Counted from the first letter of the stretch, positions 27,020 through 37,681 are shown. The stretch is DNA of 64,000 nucleotides from Achromobacter sp. UMC71 (GCF_014170305.1 NZ_LZZT01000031.1:403925-467924), one strand, 5' to 3'. Notes: generated by a model not told the origin, from the letters alone. Program-made: numbers and translations.

Positions 27020-28249
27020 TCAACGATCGCGCGACAAGGGCATGTCGATGCCGCCCTTGATGTGCTTGACCGGCCCGGACGCCGACGGCTGGATGTCAAA
27101 GTCGAAGATCTCGGTTGGCAGCCACAGCGTGGCGCAGGAGTTGGGAATGTCCACCACCCCGCTGATATGCCCCTGCACCGGCGCGCAGCCCAGCAGCGAA
27201 TAGGCCTGCGCCCCCGAATAGCCGAACTTCTTCAGGTATTCGATGGCATTCAGGCAGGCCTGCCGGTAGGCGACATTGACGTCCAGGTAATGCTGCTTGC
27301 CGCCTTCGTCCACCGAGATGCCTTCGAAGATCAGGTAGTCCTTGTAGGCCGGCGTGATCGGGCTGGGCTTGAAGATGGGATTCTTGATCGCGTACTTCTC
27401 CATGCCGCCCTTGATGAGCGTCACGCGCATGTGCACCCAACCGGCCATCTCGATGGCGCCGCAGAAGGTGATTTCGCCGTCGCCCTGCGAGAAATGCAGA
27501 TCACCCACCGACAGGCCGCCGCCCTTGACGTACACCGGAAAGAACACCCGGGCGCCGCGCGACAGATCCTTGATGTCGCAGTTGCCGCCATGTTCGCGCG
27601 GCGGCACGGTGCGCGCGCCCTCGCCCGCCGCGCGGTCGCGGTCCGCGCCCTGCAGCGCGCCCATGTGGGCCGTCTTGGGCGCCGGCGGATTGGCCAGCGG
27701 CGGCACGCGGCCGGGGTTGGTGTCGATCAGGGCTTGTTCGCGCTGGTTCCAGGTATCCAGCAGCTTCTTGTCGGGCAGGCAGCCGATCAGGCCAGGGTGG
27801 ATCAGCCCGGCGAAATTCACCCCCGGGATGTGCCGCGACGACGTGAACATGCCGTGAAAATCCCAGATGGATTTCTGCGCATGGGGAAAATGGTCGGTCA
27901 GGAAGCCGCCGCCGTTGTTGCGGCTGAAAAAGCCGTTGAAACCCCACAGGCTGTCGGGCTTGGCGCCGATGTCCAGCAGGTCCACTACCAGCAGGTCGCC
28001 GGGTTCGGCGCCCTCCACGCCCACCGGGCCGGACAGGAAGTGCACCGTGGACAGGTCCACGTCGCGCACGTCGTCGGCGCTGTCGTCGTTCTTGATCGCG
28101 CCGCCGGTCCAGTCGTAGGTTTCCAGGACGAAGTCGTCGCCAGGCTTGACCCAGACGGCCATCGGAATATCCGGATGCCAGCGGTTGTGGATCTGCTTGT
28201 TTTCGTAGGGGGATTGGGCCAGGTCGACCCGGATGAGCGTATCGGTCAT
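27020..28249 (-). CDS. fmdA: Formamidase
   Basis: Acetamidase/formamidase family enzyme of 409 residues (Methylophilus FmdA is about 407) that hydrolyses formamide to formate and ammonia. Characteristic segments are HNRWHPDIPMAVWVKPGD, LSGPVGVEGAEPGDLLVVD, GLIGCLPDKKLL, GGNCDIKDLSRGARVFFPVY and VGDLHFSQGDGEITFCGAIE. The ribosome site GGAG lies about 10 nt upstream. A palindrome-rich stretch lies about 20-50 bp before the start. The FmdB gene follows directly. The MHS transporter and nitrilase genes lie upstream in the same direction. Confidence 0.95.
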   Translation of the reverse strand: MTDTLIRVDLAQSPYENKQIHNRWHPDIPMAVWVKPGDDFVLETYDWTGGAIKNDDSADDVRDVDLSTVHFLSGPVGVEGAEPGDLLVVDLLDIGAKPDSLWGFNGFFSRNNGGGFLTDHFPHAQKSIWDFHGMFTSSRHIPGVNFAGLIHPGLIGCLPDKKLLDTWNQREQALIDTNPGRVPPLANPPAPKTAHMGALQGADRDRAAGEGARTVPPREHGGNCDIKDLSRGARVFFPVYVKGGGLSVGDLHFSQGDGEITFCGAIEMAGWVHMRVTLIKGGMEKYAIKNPIFKPSPITPAYKDYLIFEGISVDEGGKQHYLDVNVAYRQACLNAIEYLKKFGYSGAQAYSLLGCAPVQGHISGVVDIPNSCATLWLPTEIFDFDIQPSASGPVKHIKGGIDMPLSRDR

Positions 28250-28270
28250 TCTCTTTCATCTCCAACGTAG

Positions 28271-28285
28271 TGTTTTGGCAAAACA
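28271..28285. promoter_or_regulatory. Perfect palindrome upstream of formamidase, candidate operator
   Basis: TGTTTTG-G-CAAAACA is perfectly symmetrical over 15 bp, 22 bp before the fmdA start. A partly matching second element (GTTGATAAAAC) follows at about 28291-28301. The stretch is AT-rich against a GC-rich background, as expected of a regulator-binding region. The regulator is not identified. Confidence 0.5.
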
Positions 28286-28476
28286 AAAGTGTTGATAAAA
28301 CAGAACTTCAATCGCGGCCCGGATGCATCCGCCGCCTGAACCGGCGGCCTGGCCGGCCTGTCGTCGCAAACCCGCGATTTGTCTTGCACGGTAGGCCAGT
28401 TTCGCGCGGCCGTAAACTGGGTTTATACGCAGTAGGGCCGAGGCGGCTGGCGCAGTGCCGGCCGCCTGCGATGCCT

Positions 28477-29802
28477 CTATCCCTGCGCGATATCCCGGTC
28501 GCGCGTTTCGGGCAGCATCCGCCACAGCACGATGCCGCACAGCGCCGATACGCCGCACAGGTAGGCGGCCGGCAGGTTCGCGTTGCCCGTGCCTTGAATC
28601 AGCGCCGCGGCGATGAACGGCGCGGGCCCGGCCAGCACTGCCACGGCCACGTTCTGGCCGATCGCGGCGCCCGTGGACCGGATGGAAGCGGGGAACATCT
28701 CGACCAGCAGCACCACGTCCATCACCCCGGCGATGGCGACCAGCACGGCCAGCACGCACAGCGCCGCCAGGATGGCCACGGGGTGCCCGGTGTTCATGAG
28801 CAGGAAGATGGGGTAGCCCAGCAGGGTCAGGCCCCAGGCCGCGCCCAGCACCAGCGGACGCCGGCCGATGCGGTCGCTGAGGCGGCCCACCGCCGTGTGC
28901 AGCATCGTATAGAACACCAGCGCCGCGCTGCATAACCACAGCGAGGTCGATTTGGGCAGGCCGACGGTTTGCGTAAGATGGGTATTGGCGTAGGTGATGA
29001 AGTAGTACAGCGACACGCCGAACAGCGCCGCATAGGCGAACGTGACGGTAAATGCGCGCCATTTTTCCGCCCCGGAAACCGGCTGGACCTGGTTATTTTC
29101 ACGGCGCTTCTGCACGGCCTCGTAGACAGGCGTGTCGCCCAGCCGGCGGCGGATGTAGAGGGCCACGATGGTCATCAGGATGGACGCCACGAACGGCACG
29201 CGCCATCCCCAGCTGGCGGCGTCGTGCTCGGACAGCACCGATGAAATGACCGCCGCCACGAAGGTGCCGCCCAGGAACGCGGCCGCGGCCGTTTTGGTGA
29301 GCAGCGCGGCCGCCGTGCCGCGTCCGCCATGCGGGGCGCTTTCCACGATGTAGATGCAGGCGGCGGACCACTCGCCGCCCACCATCATGCCCTGTACGAA
29401 ACGCAGCAGGATCAGCAGCACCGGCGCGGCAATGCCCAGGGTGTCGTAGCCGGGCAGCAGGCCGATCAGCGTGGTGGCCACGCCCATGCCGAACACGGTG
29501 ATCATCAGCACCGCGCGGCGGCCCACCCGGTCGCCCAGGGGCCCCAGCACGATTGCACCCAGGGGCCGCGACAGAAAGCCCACGGCGAACACGGCCAGCG
29601 ACGACAGCAGCGACACGCCGGGCGCCGCCGACGGGAAGAAGGTGCGGCCGATCAGGACGACGAAATATCCATAGATGGCGAAGTCGAACCATTCCATGAA
29701 ATTGCCGATGCCGACGGCAACGGCGCGGCGGCGCAGGTCGGCACGGTCTGGGTGGGGTACGGCATCGATCGATGCGGCCGCTTGCGGCAGGCGTTCAGAC
29801 AT
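28477..29802 (-). CDS. MFS metabolite:H+ symporter (MHS) family transporter
   Basis: Inner-membrane transporter of 441 residues with about 12 helices. Family markers are GIGNFMEWFDFAIYGYF at TM1, GPLGDRVGRRAVL after TM2, and MMVGGEWSAACIYIVESAP in TM4. They are shared with ProP, ShiA and KgtP carriers. Its start overlaps the nitrilase stop by 8 bp, so the pair is translationally coupled. It probably imports the nitrile or amide, or moves the product acid; this is inference. Confidence 0.9.
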   Translation of the reverse strand: MSERLPQAAASIDAVPHPDRADLRRRAVAVGIGNFMEWFDFAIYGYFVVLIGRTFFPSAAPGVSLLSSLAVFAVGFLSRPLGAIVLGPLGDRVGRRAVLMITVFGMGVATTLIGLLPGYDTLGIAAPVLLILLRFVQGMMVGGEWSAACIYIVESAPHGGRGTAAALLTKTAAAAFLGGTFVAAVISSVLSEHDAASWGWRVPFVASILMTIVALYIRRRLGDTPVYEAVQKRRENNQVQPVSGAEKWRAFTVTFAYAALFGVSLYYFITYANTHLTQTVGLPKSTSLWLCSAALVFYTMLHTAVGRLSDRIGRRPLVLGAAWGLTLLGYPIFLLMNTGHPVAILAALCVLAVLVAIAGVMDVVLLVEMFPASIRSTGAAIGQNVAVAVLAGPAPFIAAALIQGTGNANLPAAYLCGVSALCGIVLWRMLPETRDRDIAQG

Positions 29803-30745
29803 GCTGTTCTCGCAGGGGATCGCGTTCGGCCTTGACGGGCGGCTTGGCGCGTTCGTCCACGTCCAGCCGGAAGATGTCAGGCCGGCTGTAGTGCCCGGCG
29901 ACGTCGAACACGAACTTGCCGCACACGATGTCGTCCAGGTCGAGATAGGCGGTAAGAATGCATTCCTGGTCGTAGACCGGCCCGGCCAGGACCTCGCCGG
30001 TGGGGCTGACGATGGCGCTGCCGCCTCGCATCAGGATCGTGCCGGGCGCATTGCCCTGCACCGGGTCGTAGTCGTTGGGGAAGGCGTCGCGGGTCAGGTA
30101 CTGGCACGCGGACAGGACGAAACAGCGGCCTTCCAGCGCCACATGGCGGGCAGTGGCCAGCCAGTATTCGCGGTCGTCGGCGGTGGGCATGCAGTAGATC
30201 TGGATGCCCTTGCCGTACATGGCCATGCGCATCAGGGGCATGTAGTTTTCCCAGCAGATCACCGCGCCGAGCTTGCCCATGGGAGTATCGAAGACGGGCA
30301 GCGTGGCGCCGTCGCCAAAGCCCCACACCAGGCGTTCCATGAAGGTGGGCATGACCTTGCGGTGCTTGCCGAGGAATTCGCCCTGCGGCGAGAAGAACAG
30401 GACCGTGCAGTACAGCGTGCCGCCATCGCGTTCGATGACGCCGATGACCAGGTGCACGTTGCATTGCCCCGCCAGCGCGGCCAATTGCTCGGTTTCGGCG
30501 CCGGGGACCTGGATGGCGCCGTTGAAGTAGCGCTTGAAGTCTTCGTAGCCCTTGGCGCTGCGGCCGCCGACGGACGCGCCAAAGGTAGCGCCTTTGGGAT
30601 AGCCGCCGACGAACGCTTCGGGAAAGACGACCAGCTCGGCCCCGGTAGCGGCGGCTTCTTGCGTCAGGCTCGTCACCTTGGCGAGCGTGGCGGGGGTGTC
30701 GAACGGCACGGAGCCGGCCTGGACGATGGCAGCGCGGAATTTCAT
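29795..30745 (-). CDS. Nitrilase (carbon-nitrogen hydrolase, aliphatic/arylaceto/cyano-amino type)
   Basis: Enzyme of 316 residues converting nitriles to acids plus ammonia, or for some members to amides. The catalytic triad is complete: E43 (VFPEAFVGGYPKG), K130 (GKHRKVMPTF) and C164 (AVICWENYMP). GVIERDGGTLYCTVLFFSP, ERLVWGFGDG and FVLSACQYLTRD are true-nitrilase hallmarks rather than amidase ones. It is the first gene of a two-gene unit with the MHS transporter and sits 1.5 kb upstream of formamidase. Cyanide hydratases belong to the same branch, so a formamide-producing reaction is conceivable but unproven. Confidence 0.92.
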   Translation of the reverse strand: MKFRAAIVQAGSVPFDTPATLAKVTSLTQEAAATGAELVVFPEAFVGGYPKGATFGASVGGRSAKGYEDFKRYFNGAIQVPGAETEQLAALAGQCNVHLVIGVIERDGGTLYCTVLFFSPQGEFLGKHRKVMPTFMERLVWGFGDGATLPVFDTPMGKLGAVICWENYMPLMRMAMYGKGIQIYCMPTADDREYWLATARHVALEGRCFVLSACQYLTRDAFPNDYDPVQGNAPGTILMRGGSAIVSPTGEVLAGPVYDQECILTAYLDLDDIVCGKFVFDVAGHYSRPDIFRLDVDERAKPPVKAERDPLREQHV

Positions 30746-30780
30746 GGCAGAGGCCTCGAAGAAACGATCTGGCTGATTCT

Positions 30781-30818
30781 GTTCATGAACGGCGCGGGCC
30801 GAAATACGTAGTTCTACG
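30781..30818. promoter_or_regulatory. Dyad symmetries upstream of the nitrilase gene
   Basis: A perfect 10-bp palindrome GTTCATGAAC (30781-30790) and a second dyad CGTAG-TT-CTACG (30807-30818) lie 35-75 bp before the nitrilase start on the minus strand. They are candidate operators; no regulator gene is adjacent. The rest of the 252-bp gap to the next gene shows no coding signal. Confidence 0.35.
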
Positions 30819-30997
30819 CTAAGACTGACACACGCAATGTGCGCAAAGCATTGATTTCAAAACGCGTTTGGGGATTCTGCATTCAAGCGTTGCAGAAACG
30901 CGCGAGCGGACACCGGCCTTATCGGACGTATCCGAGCCGGACGTTATGATGCGGGCATCGCATTTCGCGGCTACGCCGCAACGGAAAACCTACGTCC

Positions 30998-31381
30998 ATG
31001 TTCTTGCCCCGCGCGCTCTGCCCCCTGCCCCGTCCTGTCTACGCCGCGCTGCTGCTCGCCGTGACGCTGCCCCTGTCCGCGCAGGCGGACGAGGACTGCG
31101 TGGCGCAATTCGATGCCAGCGTCACCCGCTACAACGAGGCGGTCACGGTGCAGACCAAGCGCGAGGTGACCAATCTGCACCAGTTGAACTTTCTGCTGTG
31201 CCAGGGCCGCCTGGACTTGCTGGACATGGAATTCGCGCTGGTCGACGACTACGAGCAATGCACGCGCAACGGCGGCAAGTTTCCGGACAAGACCGTGCAG
31301 ACGATGACGACGCTGCCCGACAACCTGGCCTCGAAGAAGACCGCCTGGATCGACACCTGCGGGCCCTACATGAAGCAATGA
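30998..31381 (+). CDS. Small secreted protein of unknown function
   Basis: 127 residues with a signal peptide (PVYAALLLAVTLPLSAQA, cleavage before DEDCV). The mature chain of about 96 residues has four cysteines (DEDCVAQF, LLCQG, EQCTR, DTCGPY), suggesting two disulfides in the periplasm, and is otherwise charged and mostly helical. I do not recognise the family. It is convergent with the PLP-enzyme gene, separated by a perfect hairpin. Confidence 0.75.
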   Translation: MFLPRALCPLPRPVYAALLLAVTLPLSAQADEDCVAQFDASVTRYNEAVTVQTKREVTNLHQLNFLLCQGRLDLLDMEFALVDDYEQCTRNGGKFPDKTVQTMTTLPDNLASKKTAWIDTCGPYMKQ

Positions 31382-31394
31382 CCGGCCGCTGAAA

Positions 31395-31428
31395 GCCACA
31401 ACGCCGGCCTGATGGCCGGCGTTGTGGC
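31395..31428. terminator. Perfect 15-bp hairpin between convergent genes
   Basis: GCCACAACGCCGGCC (31395-31409), loop TGAT, and its exact complement (31414-31428). It lies 13 bp after one stop and 22 bp before the other gene's stop. There is no T-run, so it may act as a bidirectional mRNA 3'-end stabiliser or weak terminator rather than a classic intrinsic one. Confidence 0.65.
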
Positions 31429-31450
31429 AATGACCGCGCCTGCGCAGGGC

Positions 31451-32932
31451 TCAGGCCACGGCCTCGGCCTGGGCGGGCCGCGGGAAGAAGATGGCGCGGC
31501 TGGGATCGAAGTCGTAGTCGCCTTCGAAGTCGGTAGCGTCGGCGGCCAGCGCCAGCACCGAGTCCAGGATGAAATCGACCTTGGCGTCGGCCAGCAGCAC
31601 ACTGAGGTTCAGCCGGATGAAGCCCGGCTTTTCGATTTCGCGGCCGTCCAGGATGGCCTGGCGCATCTGCGCCGATTCGGCCTCGTCGATGTCCAGCAGG
31701 TGATGCACATAGGGGCCGGCGCAGGCGCAGCCGCCGCGGGCCTGGATGCCGAAGCGGTCGCTCAGCATGCGGGTCACCAATTGCTGGTGCACGAAGCCGC
31801 CGCGGCCGTTGCGCACCCGGAACGAAAAGATGGGCAGGCGCTGGGCGCTGAGCGAACCCAGCAGTTCCAGCCGCGGCGCACCCTGCCACCGGGCGAACGC
31901 GCGCTGCGCCAATTCGGCATTGCGCCGCTGCATGAAGTCGGCGCACAGGGCGTCCTTGACCAGCAGGACCAGCGCGGCGCGGATGTCGCCCACCACATTG
32001 GGCGTGCCGGCTTCTTCGCGGGCTTCCAGGCTGCCGCTGTAGTCGTGGCCAGTGGGCGAGACGAATTTGACGGTACCGCCGCCGGGGTACGTCGGCGTAA
32101 CCGGGACGACCGCATCGCGGCGCACGATCAGGATGCCGGACGCGCCCGGGCCGCCGATGAATTTGTGGGGCGAGAACACGATGGCGTCGATCAGCGCATC
32201 GGCCGCGGGCGACATGCGGATGTCCAGGTAGGGCGCGCCGCCGGCGTAGTCCCATACCATTTTCGCGCCCGTCTGCTTGACCCGCCGGGTGATCGCCGCG
32301 ACGTCGGCGACGATGCCGGTCACGTTCGAGGCGGCTGACAGCGCGCAGACGACCAGCGTGCCGGCCGGAGCTTGCAGCGCGGCGTCCAGCTCGGCCAGGT
32401 CGGGGCCGCCCAGGGGGCTTTCGGCGACCGGGACCAGCTCGGCGCCGGATTCGCGCCAGGGCAGGATATTGGAGTGGTGTTCGTAGGGGCCGATGACCAC
32501 GCGGACTTTCCGGCCAGCCGCGACGGCGCCGGACACGCCCAGCAGGTGCACCAGCCGGTTGATGCCCATGGTGGCGCCCGAGCCCGCAAAGATCACGGCG
32601 TGTTCGTCACCGGCGCCACAGCAACGAGCGACCACGGCGCGGGCCTCGCGGCGCAGGCGCGTGATGAAGCCGCCGCAATACGAGGCCTCGGTGTGCGAGT
32701 TGGCGTAGTAAGGCAGCACATGCTCGAGCACGAAGCGCTCGACCTGCATCAGCGCCCGGCCCGACGCGACGTAGTCGGCATAGACCAGGGGCTTGGCGCC
32801 GTAGGGGCCGTCGATGACGGCGTCCTTGCCGATCAGGCCATCGGCCAGCGCGGCAGCGATATCAGCGGATTGCAGGGAGGCTTGGAATTGGCGCAACGGC
32901 CCTGTGGTGGCCGGGGTCGCGTGGGTAGACAT
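31451..32932 (-). CDS. Class V aminotransferase-fold PLP enzyme (cysteine desulfurase-like)
   Basis: 493 residues. The PLP lysine is K257 in VFSPHKFIGGPG, preceded by the phosphate/pyridine segments VIFAGSGATMGINRLVHLLG and KMVWDYAGGAPYLDI. GIQARGGCACAGPYVHHLLD near residue 400 is characteristic of a cysteine desulfurase-related group longer than IscS/SufS, so its cysteine pair may be redox or catalytic. The C-terminal 60 residues are an extension. It is divergent from an Lrp-type regulator with clustered half-sites between, suggesting amino-acid-responsive control. Substrate unknown. Confidence 0.88.
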   Translation of the reverse strand: MSTHATPATTGPLRQFQASLQSADIAAALADGLIGKDAVIDGPYGAKPLVYADYVASGRALMQVERFVLEHVLPYYANSHTEASYCGGFITRLRREARAVVARCCGAGDEHAVIFAGSGATMGINRLVHLLGVSGAVAAGRKVRVVIGPYEHHSNILPWRESGAELVPVAESPLGGPDLAELDAALQAPAGTLVVCALSAASNVTGIVADVAAITRRVKQTGAKMVWDYAGGAPYLDIRMSPAADALIDAIVFSPHKFIGGPGASGILIVRRDAVVPVTPTYPGGGTVKFVSPTGHDYSGSLEAREEAGTPNVVGDIRAALVLLVKDALCADFMQRRNAELAQRAFARWQGAPRLELLGSLSAQRLPIFSFRVRNGRGGFVHQQLVTRMLSDRFGIQARGGCACAGPYVHHLLDIDEAESAQMRQAILDGREIEKPGFIRLNLSVLLADAKVDFILDSVLALAADATDFEGDYDFDPSRAIFFPRPAQAEAVA

Positions 32933-32977
32933 GATGATGATGGGACGAGGACAGGGATTTAGCTCGGAATATCATAC

Positions 32978-33024
32978 GGTGGAAATAAATTTGAAACCTC
33001 ACCTAAATTTTGGTGAAAATCACC
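32978..33024. promoter_or_regulatory. Cluster of CACC/GGTG half-sites, candidate Lrp-family operator
   Basis: Half-sites GGTG (32978-32981), CACC (33000-33003), GGTG (33012-33015) and CACC (33021-33024) alternate in orientation within an AT-rich region between the divergent PLP-enzyme and Lrp-type genes. They form nested dyads TCACC-N8-GGTGA and GGTGA-N3-TCACC. Multiple phased sites fit the multimeric binding of Lrp/AsnC proteins. Confidence 0.55.
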
Positions 33025-33049
33025 AATATTCGTTCATTTGATCGACATC

Positions 33050-33547
33050 ATGGAAAAAATAGACAAATTTGATCTAAGTATTATCTCCTGCCTGCAACGC
33101 GAGGGTTCGCTGTCGCAGCGCGAGCTGGCGGATCGGGTCGGTTTGTCGCAGAACGCCTGCTGGCGCCGGCTGCAGCGGCTAAATGCCAGCGGCATCATTC
33201 GCGGCACCCGCGCCCAGGTCAATCTGGTCGCGCTGGGGCTGGACCTGACCGTATTCGTGATGATCCGCACCAGCCATCACGCCAAGGACTGGGCCGACGG
33301 CTTTCGGCGCCACGTCGAACGCCTGCCCGAGGTGACCGAGTTCTACCGCATCGGCGGCGACTGGGACTACCTGATCAAGGTCACCTGCCGCGGCATCGCG
33401 GGCTACGACCGCTTCTACCAGAAGCTGATCACCGATTTCGAGCTGTCGACGGTGACCGGGTTCTTCAGCATGGAGGCCATTATCGAGAACCGGCCGCCAG
33501 ACTTGACGCAATTGGCGGCTTCGGTCGACGACGGCACGCCGGGCTGA
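33050..33547 (+). CDS. Lrp/AsnC family transcriptional regulator
   Basis: 165 residues. The N-terminal HTH is KIDKFDLSIISCLQREGSLS then QRELADRVGLSQNACWRRLQ. The C-terminal RAM/effector domain contains EVTEFYRIGGDWDYLIKV, where amino acids usually bind. The ATG at 33050 gives the normal N-terminus; an upstream TTG at 33038 adds only four residues. The gene is divergent from the PLP enzyme, the probable target. A GC hairpin (33555-33573) lies just after the stop. Confidence 0.93.
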   Translation: MEKIDKFDLSIISCLQREGSLSQRELADRVGLSQNACWRRLQRLNASGIIRGTRAQVNLVALGLDLTVFVMIRTSHHAKDWADGFRRHVERLPEVTEFYRIGGDWDYLIKVTCRGIAGYDRFYQKLITDFELSTVTGFFSMEAIIENRPPDLTQLAASVDDGTPG

Positions 33548-33554
33548 CGGAATC

Positions 33555-33573
33555 GCGGCCCGCGGCGGGCCGC
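33555..33573 (+). terminator. Possible hairpin terminator after the Lrp-type gene
   Basis: GCGGCCCG-CGG-CGGGCCGC, an 8-bp perfect stem 8 bp after the stop codon. There is no T-run, so terminator function is uncertain. Confidence 0.35.
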
Positions 33574-33715
33574 CCCCTCGAAACAGCGACGATAACCACG
33601 GGTCATGAAGCCCCCGCGGACATATATCCACGGGTTATCCCCGATGCCCGCATATCAACAAATCGTCAATAATTCGCCAACGTTTTGTTGTCGATCCGTC
33701 CCCAACCAGCCGCTT

Positions 33716-34228
33716 ATGTCAGTTTCCGTCCGGGACGCCATCGTTTCGTCTTCCCATCTCGCCTCATCGGCCCCCGAGCTGTCCGAGGTGGAGTTCGGCC
33801 TGATCATCGCGTCGCACGCCTTCAACCGCTGGATGGTCCGCTGCATGGCCTGTGCCGGCCTGCCCGAGCTGACCTCGCTGGACATCCTGGTGCTGAACCA
33901 CGTGTTCCACCGCGGCCGCGGCAAGAAGCTGGCCGACATCTGCTTCACGCTCAACGTCGAAGACACCCACCTGGTGAACTATTCGCTCAAGAAGCTGGAG
34001 CGTCTGGGCGTGGTGCAAAGCGCCAAGACCGGCAAGGAAGTGGTCTACACCGCCACGGACGCTGGCGCGGCCGCGATCCAGCGCTACGCCGAAGTCCGCG
34101 AGCAGTGCCTGGTCAAGCCGTTCATCGATTCCCCCGCCGCGGACGACGCCAGCCGCCAACTGGCCAATACCCTGCGCGCCCTGTCGGGCCTGTACGACCA
34201 GGCTGCCCGCGCCGCCACCTCGCTGTGA
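33716..34228 (+). CDS. MarR-like winged-helix transcriptional regulator
   Basis: 170 residues. The winged helix is seen as LTSLDILVLNHVFHRGRGK, KLADICFTLNVEDTHLVNYS then LKKLERLGVVQSAKTGKEVV, followed by a helical dimer part. It resembles a group of predicted MarR-type regulators encoded next to peptide transporters. The start MSVSVRDAI is chosen because the longer frame (from about 33605) begins in an AT-rich presumed promoter region. The ATPase gene starts 9 bp after its stop, so it heads the peptide-uptake operon and probably controls it. Confidence 0.85.
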   Translation: MSVSVRDAIVSSSHLASSAPELSEVEFGLIIASHAFNRWMVRCMACAGLPELTSLDILVLNHVFHRGRGKKLADICFTLNVEDTHLVNYSLKKLERLGVVQSAKTGKEVVYTATDAGAAAIQRYAEVREQCLVKPFIDSPAADDASRQLANTLRALSGLYDQAARAATSL

Positions 34229-34237
34229 GAATTCACG

Positions 34238-36091
<1,854 letters not shown>

Positions 36092-36146
36092 GCCCCCACC
36101 CTCTTTTTACGTCGGCCTGCCCGATATCCCGTCCCTGGAGTTGAAC

Positions 36147-37679
36147 ATGCTCTCCCTACGCAAAACCTTCACCGCCACCGCCCTGGCCCTGGCGCTGGGC
36201 GGCGCGCTGCCCGCGGTCCTGTCGACCGCGCAAGCCGCCGGCACGCTCAACGTCGCCATCAACCAGGACCCGGGCAGCTGGGACCCGATCGACACTTTCG
36301 TGACCTTCTGGGGGTCGGTCGGCAGCAACCTGTACGACGGCCTGACCATGCGCGGCGCCGACCTGAAGCTGCAACCGGGCCTGGCCACCCGCTGGGAATA
36401 CCTGGACGACAACAAGCGCCTGCGCTTTACCCTGCGCCAGGGCGTGAAGTTCCACAACGGCGAGCCCTTCAACGCCGAGGCCGTGAAGTTCACCTTTGAA
36501 CGCCTGCTGGGCGCCGAAGGCGCCAAGGGCCCGCAGAAGTCCAACTACGACTCGATCGGCGAGGTCAAGGTGGTGGACGAGTACACCGTCGACTTCATCC
36601 TGAAGCAGCCGGACCCGGTGCTGCTGACCAAGCTGGCCGGCTACGGCGCCATGATCGTGCCGCCCAAGTACATCCAGGAAAAGGGTGAAGACAACTTCAA
36701 CACCCATCCGGTCGGCACCGGCCCGTTCAAGTTCGAAAGCTACCAGCCCAAGGTCAACGTGACCCTGGCGCGCAATGACGACTACTGGGGTGGCAAGCCC
36801 AAGCTGGACAAGGTGGTCTACCGCTTCATCGGCGAGCCCGGCACCCAGGTGGCCGAGCTGCAGGCCGGCCGCATCGACGTCGCCACGCTGATCCCGCTGG
36901 GCCTGATCGAGACCGTGAAGAAGTCGGGCAACGCCGACGTCATCTCGACCGGCGGCCCCGTGGCCTTCGCGCTGCGCTACAACACCAAGACCGGCATCAC
37001 CCAGAACCGCGACGTGCGCCGCGCGCTGATCATGGCCGTGGACCGCGACGCCATCGTCAAGCAGCTGCTGCTGGGCCAGGCCAAGACCATCGCCAGCTTC
37101 CAGGGCCCGCAATCGTTCGGCTACAACCCCGAGCAAAAGCCTCTGCCGTTCAACCCCGCCGAGGCCAAGAAGCTGCTGGCGGGCGCGGGCATCAAGGCCG
37201 GCGCCACCGTGCAGATCGACGTGCGCGGCAGCGACTCGAACTTCCGCGAAGTGGCCCAGGCGGTGTCGGGTTACCTGCAGGCGGTGGGCGTGCGCGCCAC
37301 GATCAAACCGTATGAAACCGGCGTGCTGCTCAACGACATCATCCCCGGCGGCAAGACCGGCGAGATGTGGCAGAACCAGTGGGGCGGCTGGACGTACGAC
37401 TACGACAACACGGCCTACCTGATGTATCACTCGGGCCAGAAGTGGAACCCGTACGACAACGATCCCAAGCTGAACGCCATGCTGGAAGCCCAGCGCACCG
37501 TCTACGACGTGAAAAAGCGCGAAGCCATGCTGCAGGAAATCGCCGGCTACGTGGCCGACCAGGCACTGGAACTGCCGCTGTACAGCCTGAACACGATCGT
37601 GGGCGTGAACAAGCGCGTGAAGCACCTGGAAGTCCCGGGCGACATCCGCTTCCGCTTTGTCGACACCACGGTAGAGTAA
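36147..37679 (+). CDS. ABC transporter substrate-binding protein, SBP_bac_5 family
   Basis: Periplasmic ligand-binding protein of 510 residues with a signal peptide (LRKTFTATALALALGGALPA, cleavage after AQAA). Core family segments: LYDGLTMRGADLKLQPGLAT, LRFTLRQGVKFHNGEPFNAE, HPVGTGPFKFESY and NRDVRRALIMAVDRDAIV. CTGGAG precedes the ATG. The family binds peptides, opines, nickel chelates or similar; here the M14 peptidase in the operon points to peptides. The stop is followed by a REP-like element and then a strong hairpin before the permease gene. Confidence 0.95.
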   Translation: MLSLRKTFTATALALALGGALPAVLSTAQAAGTLNVAINQDPGSWDPIDTFVTFWGSVGSNLYDGLTMRGADLKLQPGLATRWEYLDDNKRLRFTLRQGVKFHNGEPFNAEAVKFTFERLLGAEGAKGPQKSNYDSIGEVKVVDEYTVDFILKQPDPVLLTKLAGYGAMIVPPKYIQEKGEDNFNTHPVGTGPFKFESYQPKVNVTLARNDDYWGGKPKLDKVVYRFIGEPGTQVAELQAGRIDVATLIPLGLIETVKKSGNADVISTGGPVAFALRYNTKTGITQNRDVRRALIMAVDRDAIVKQLLLGQAKTIASFQGPQSFGYNPEQKPLPFNPAEAKKLLAGAGIKAGATVQIDVRGSDSNFREVAQAVSGYLQAVGVRATIKPYETGVLLNDIIPGGKTGEMWQNQWGGWTYDYDNTAYLMYHSGQKWNPYDNDPKLNAMLEAQRTVYDVKKREAMLQEIAGYVADQALELPLYSLNTIVGVNKRVKHLEVPGDIRFRFVDTTVE

Positions 37680-37681
37680 GG

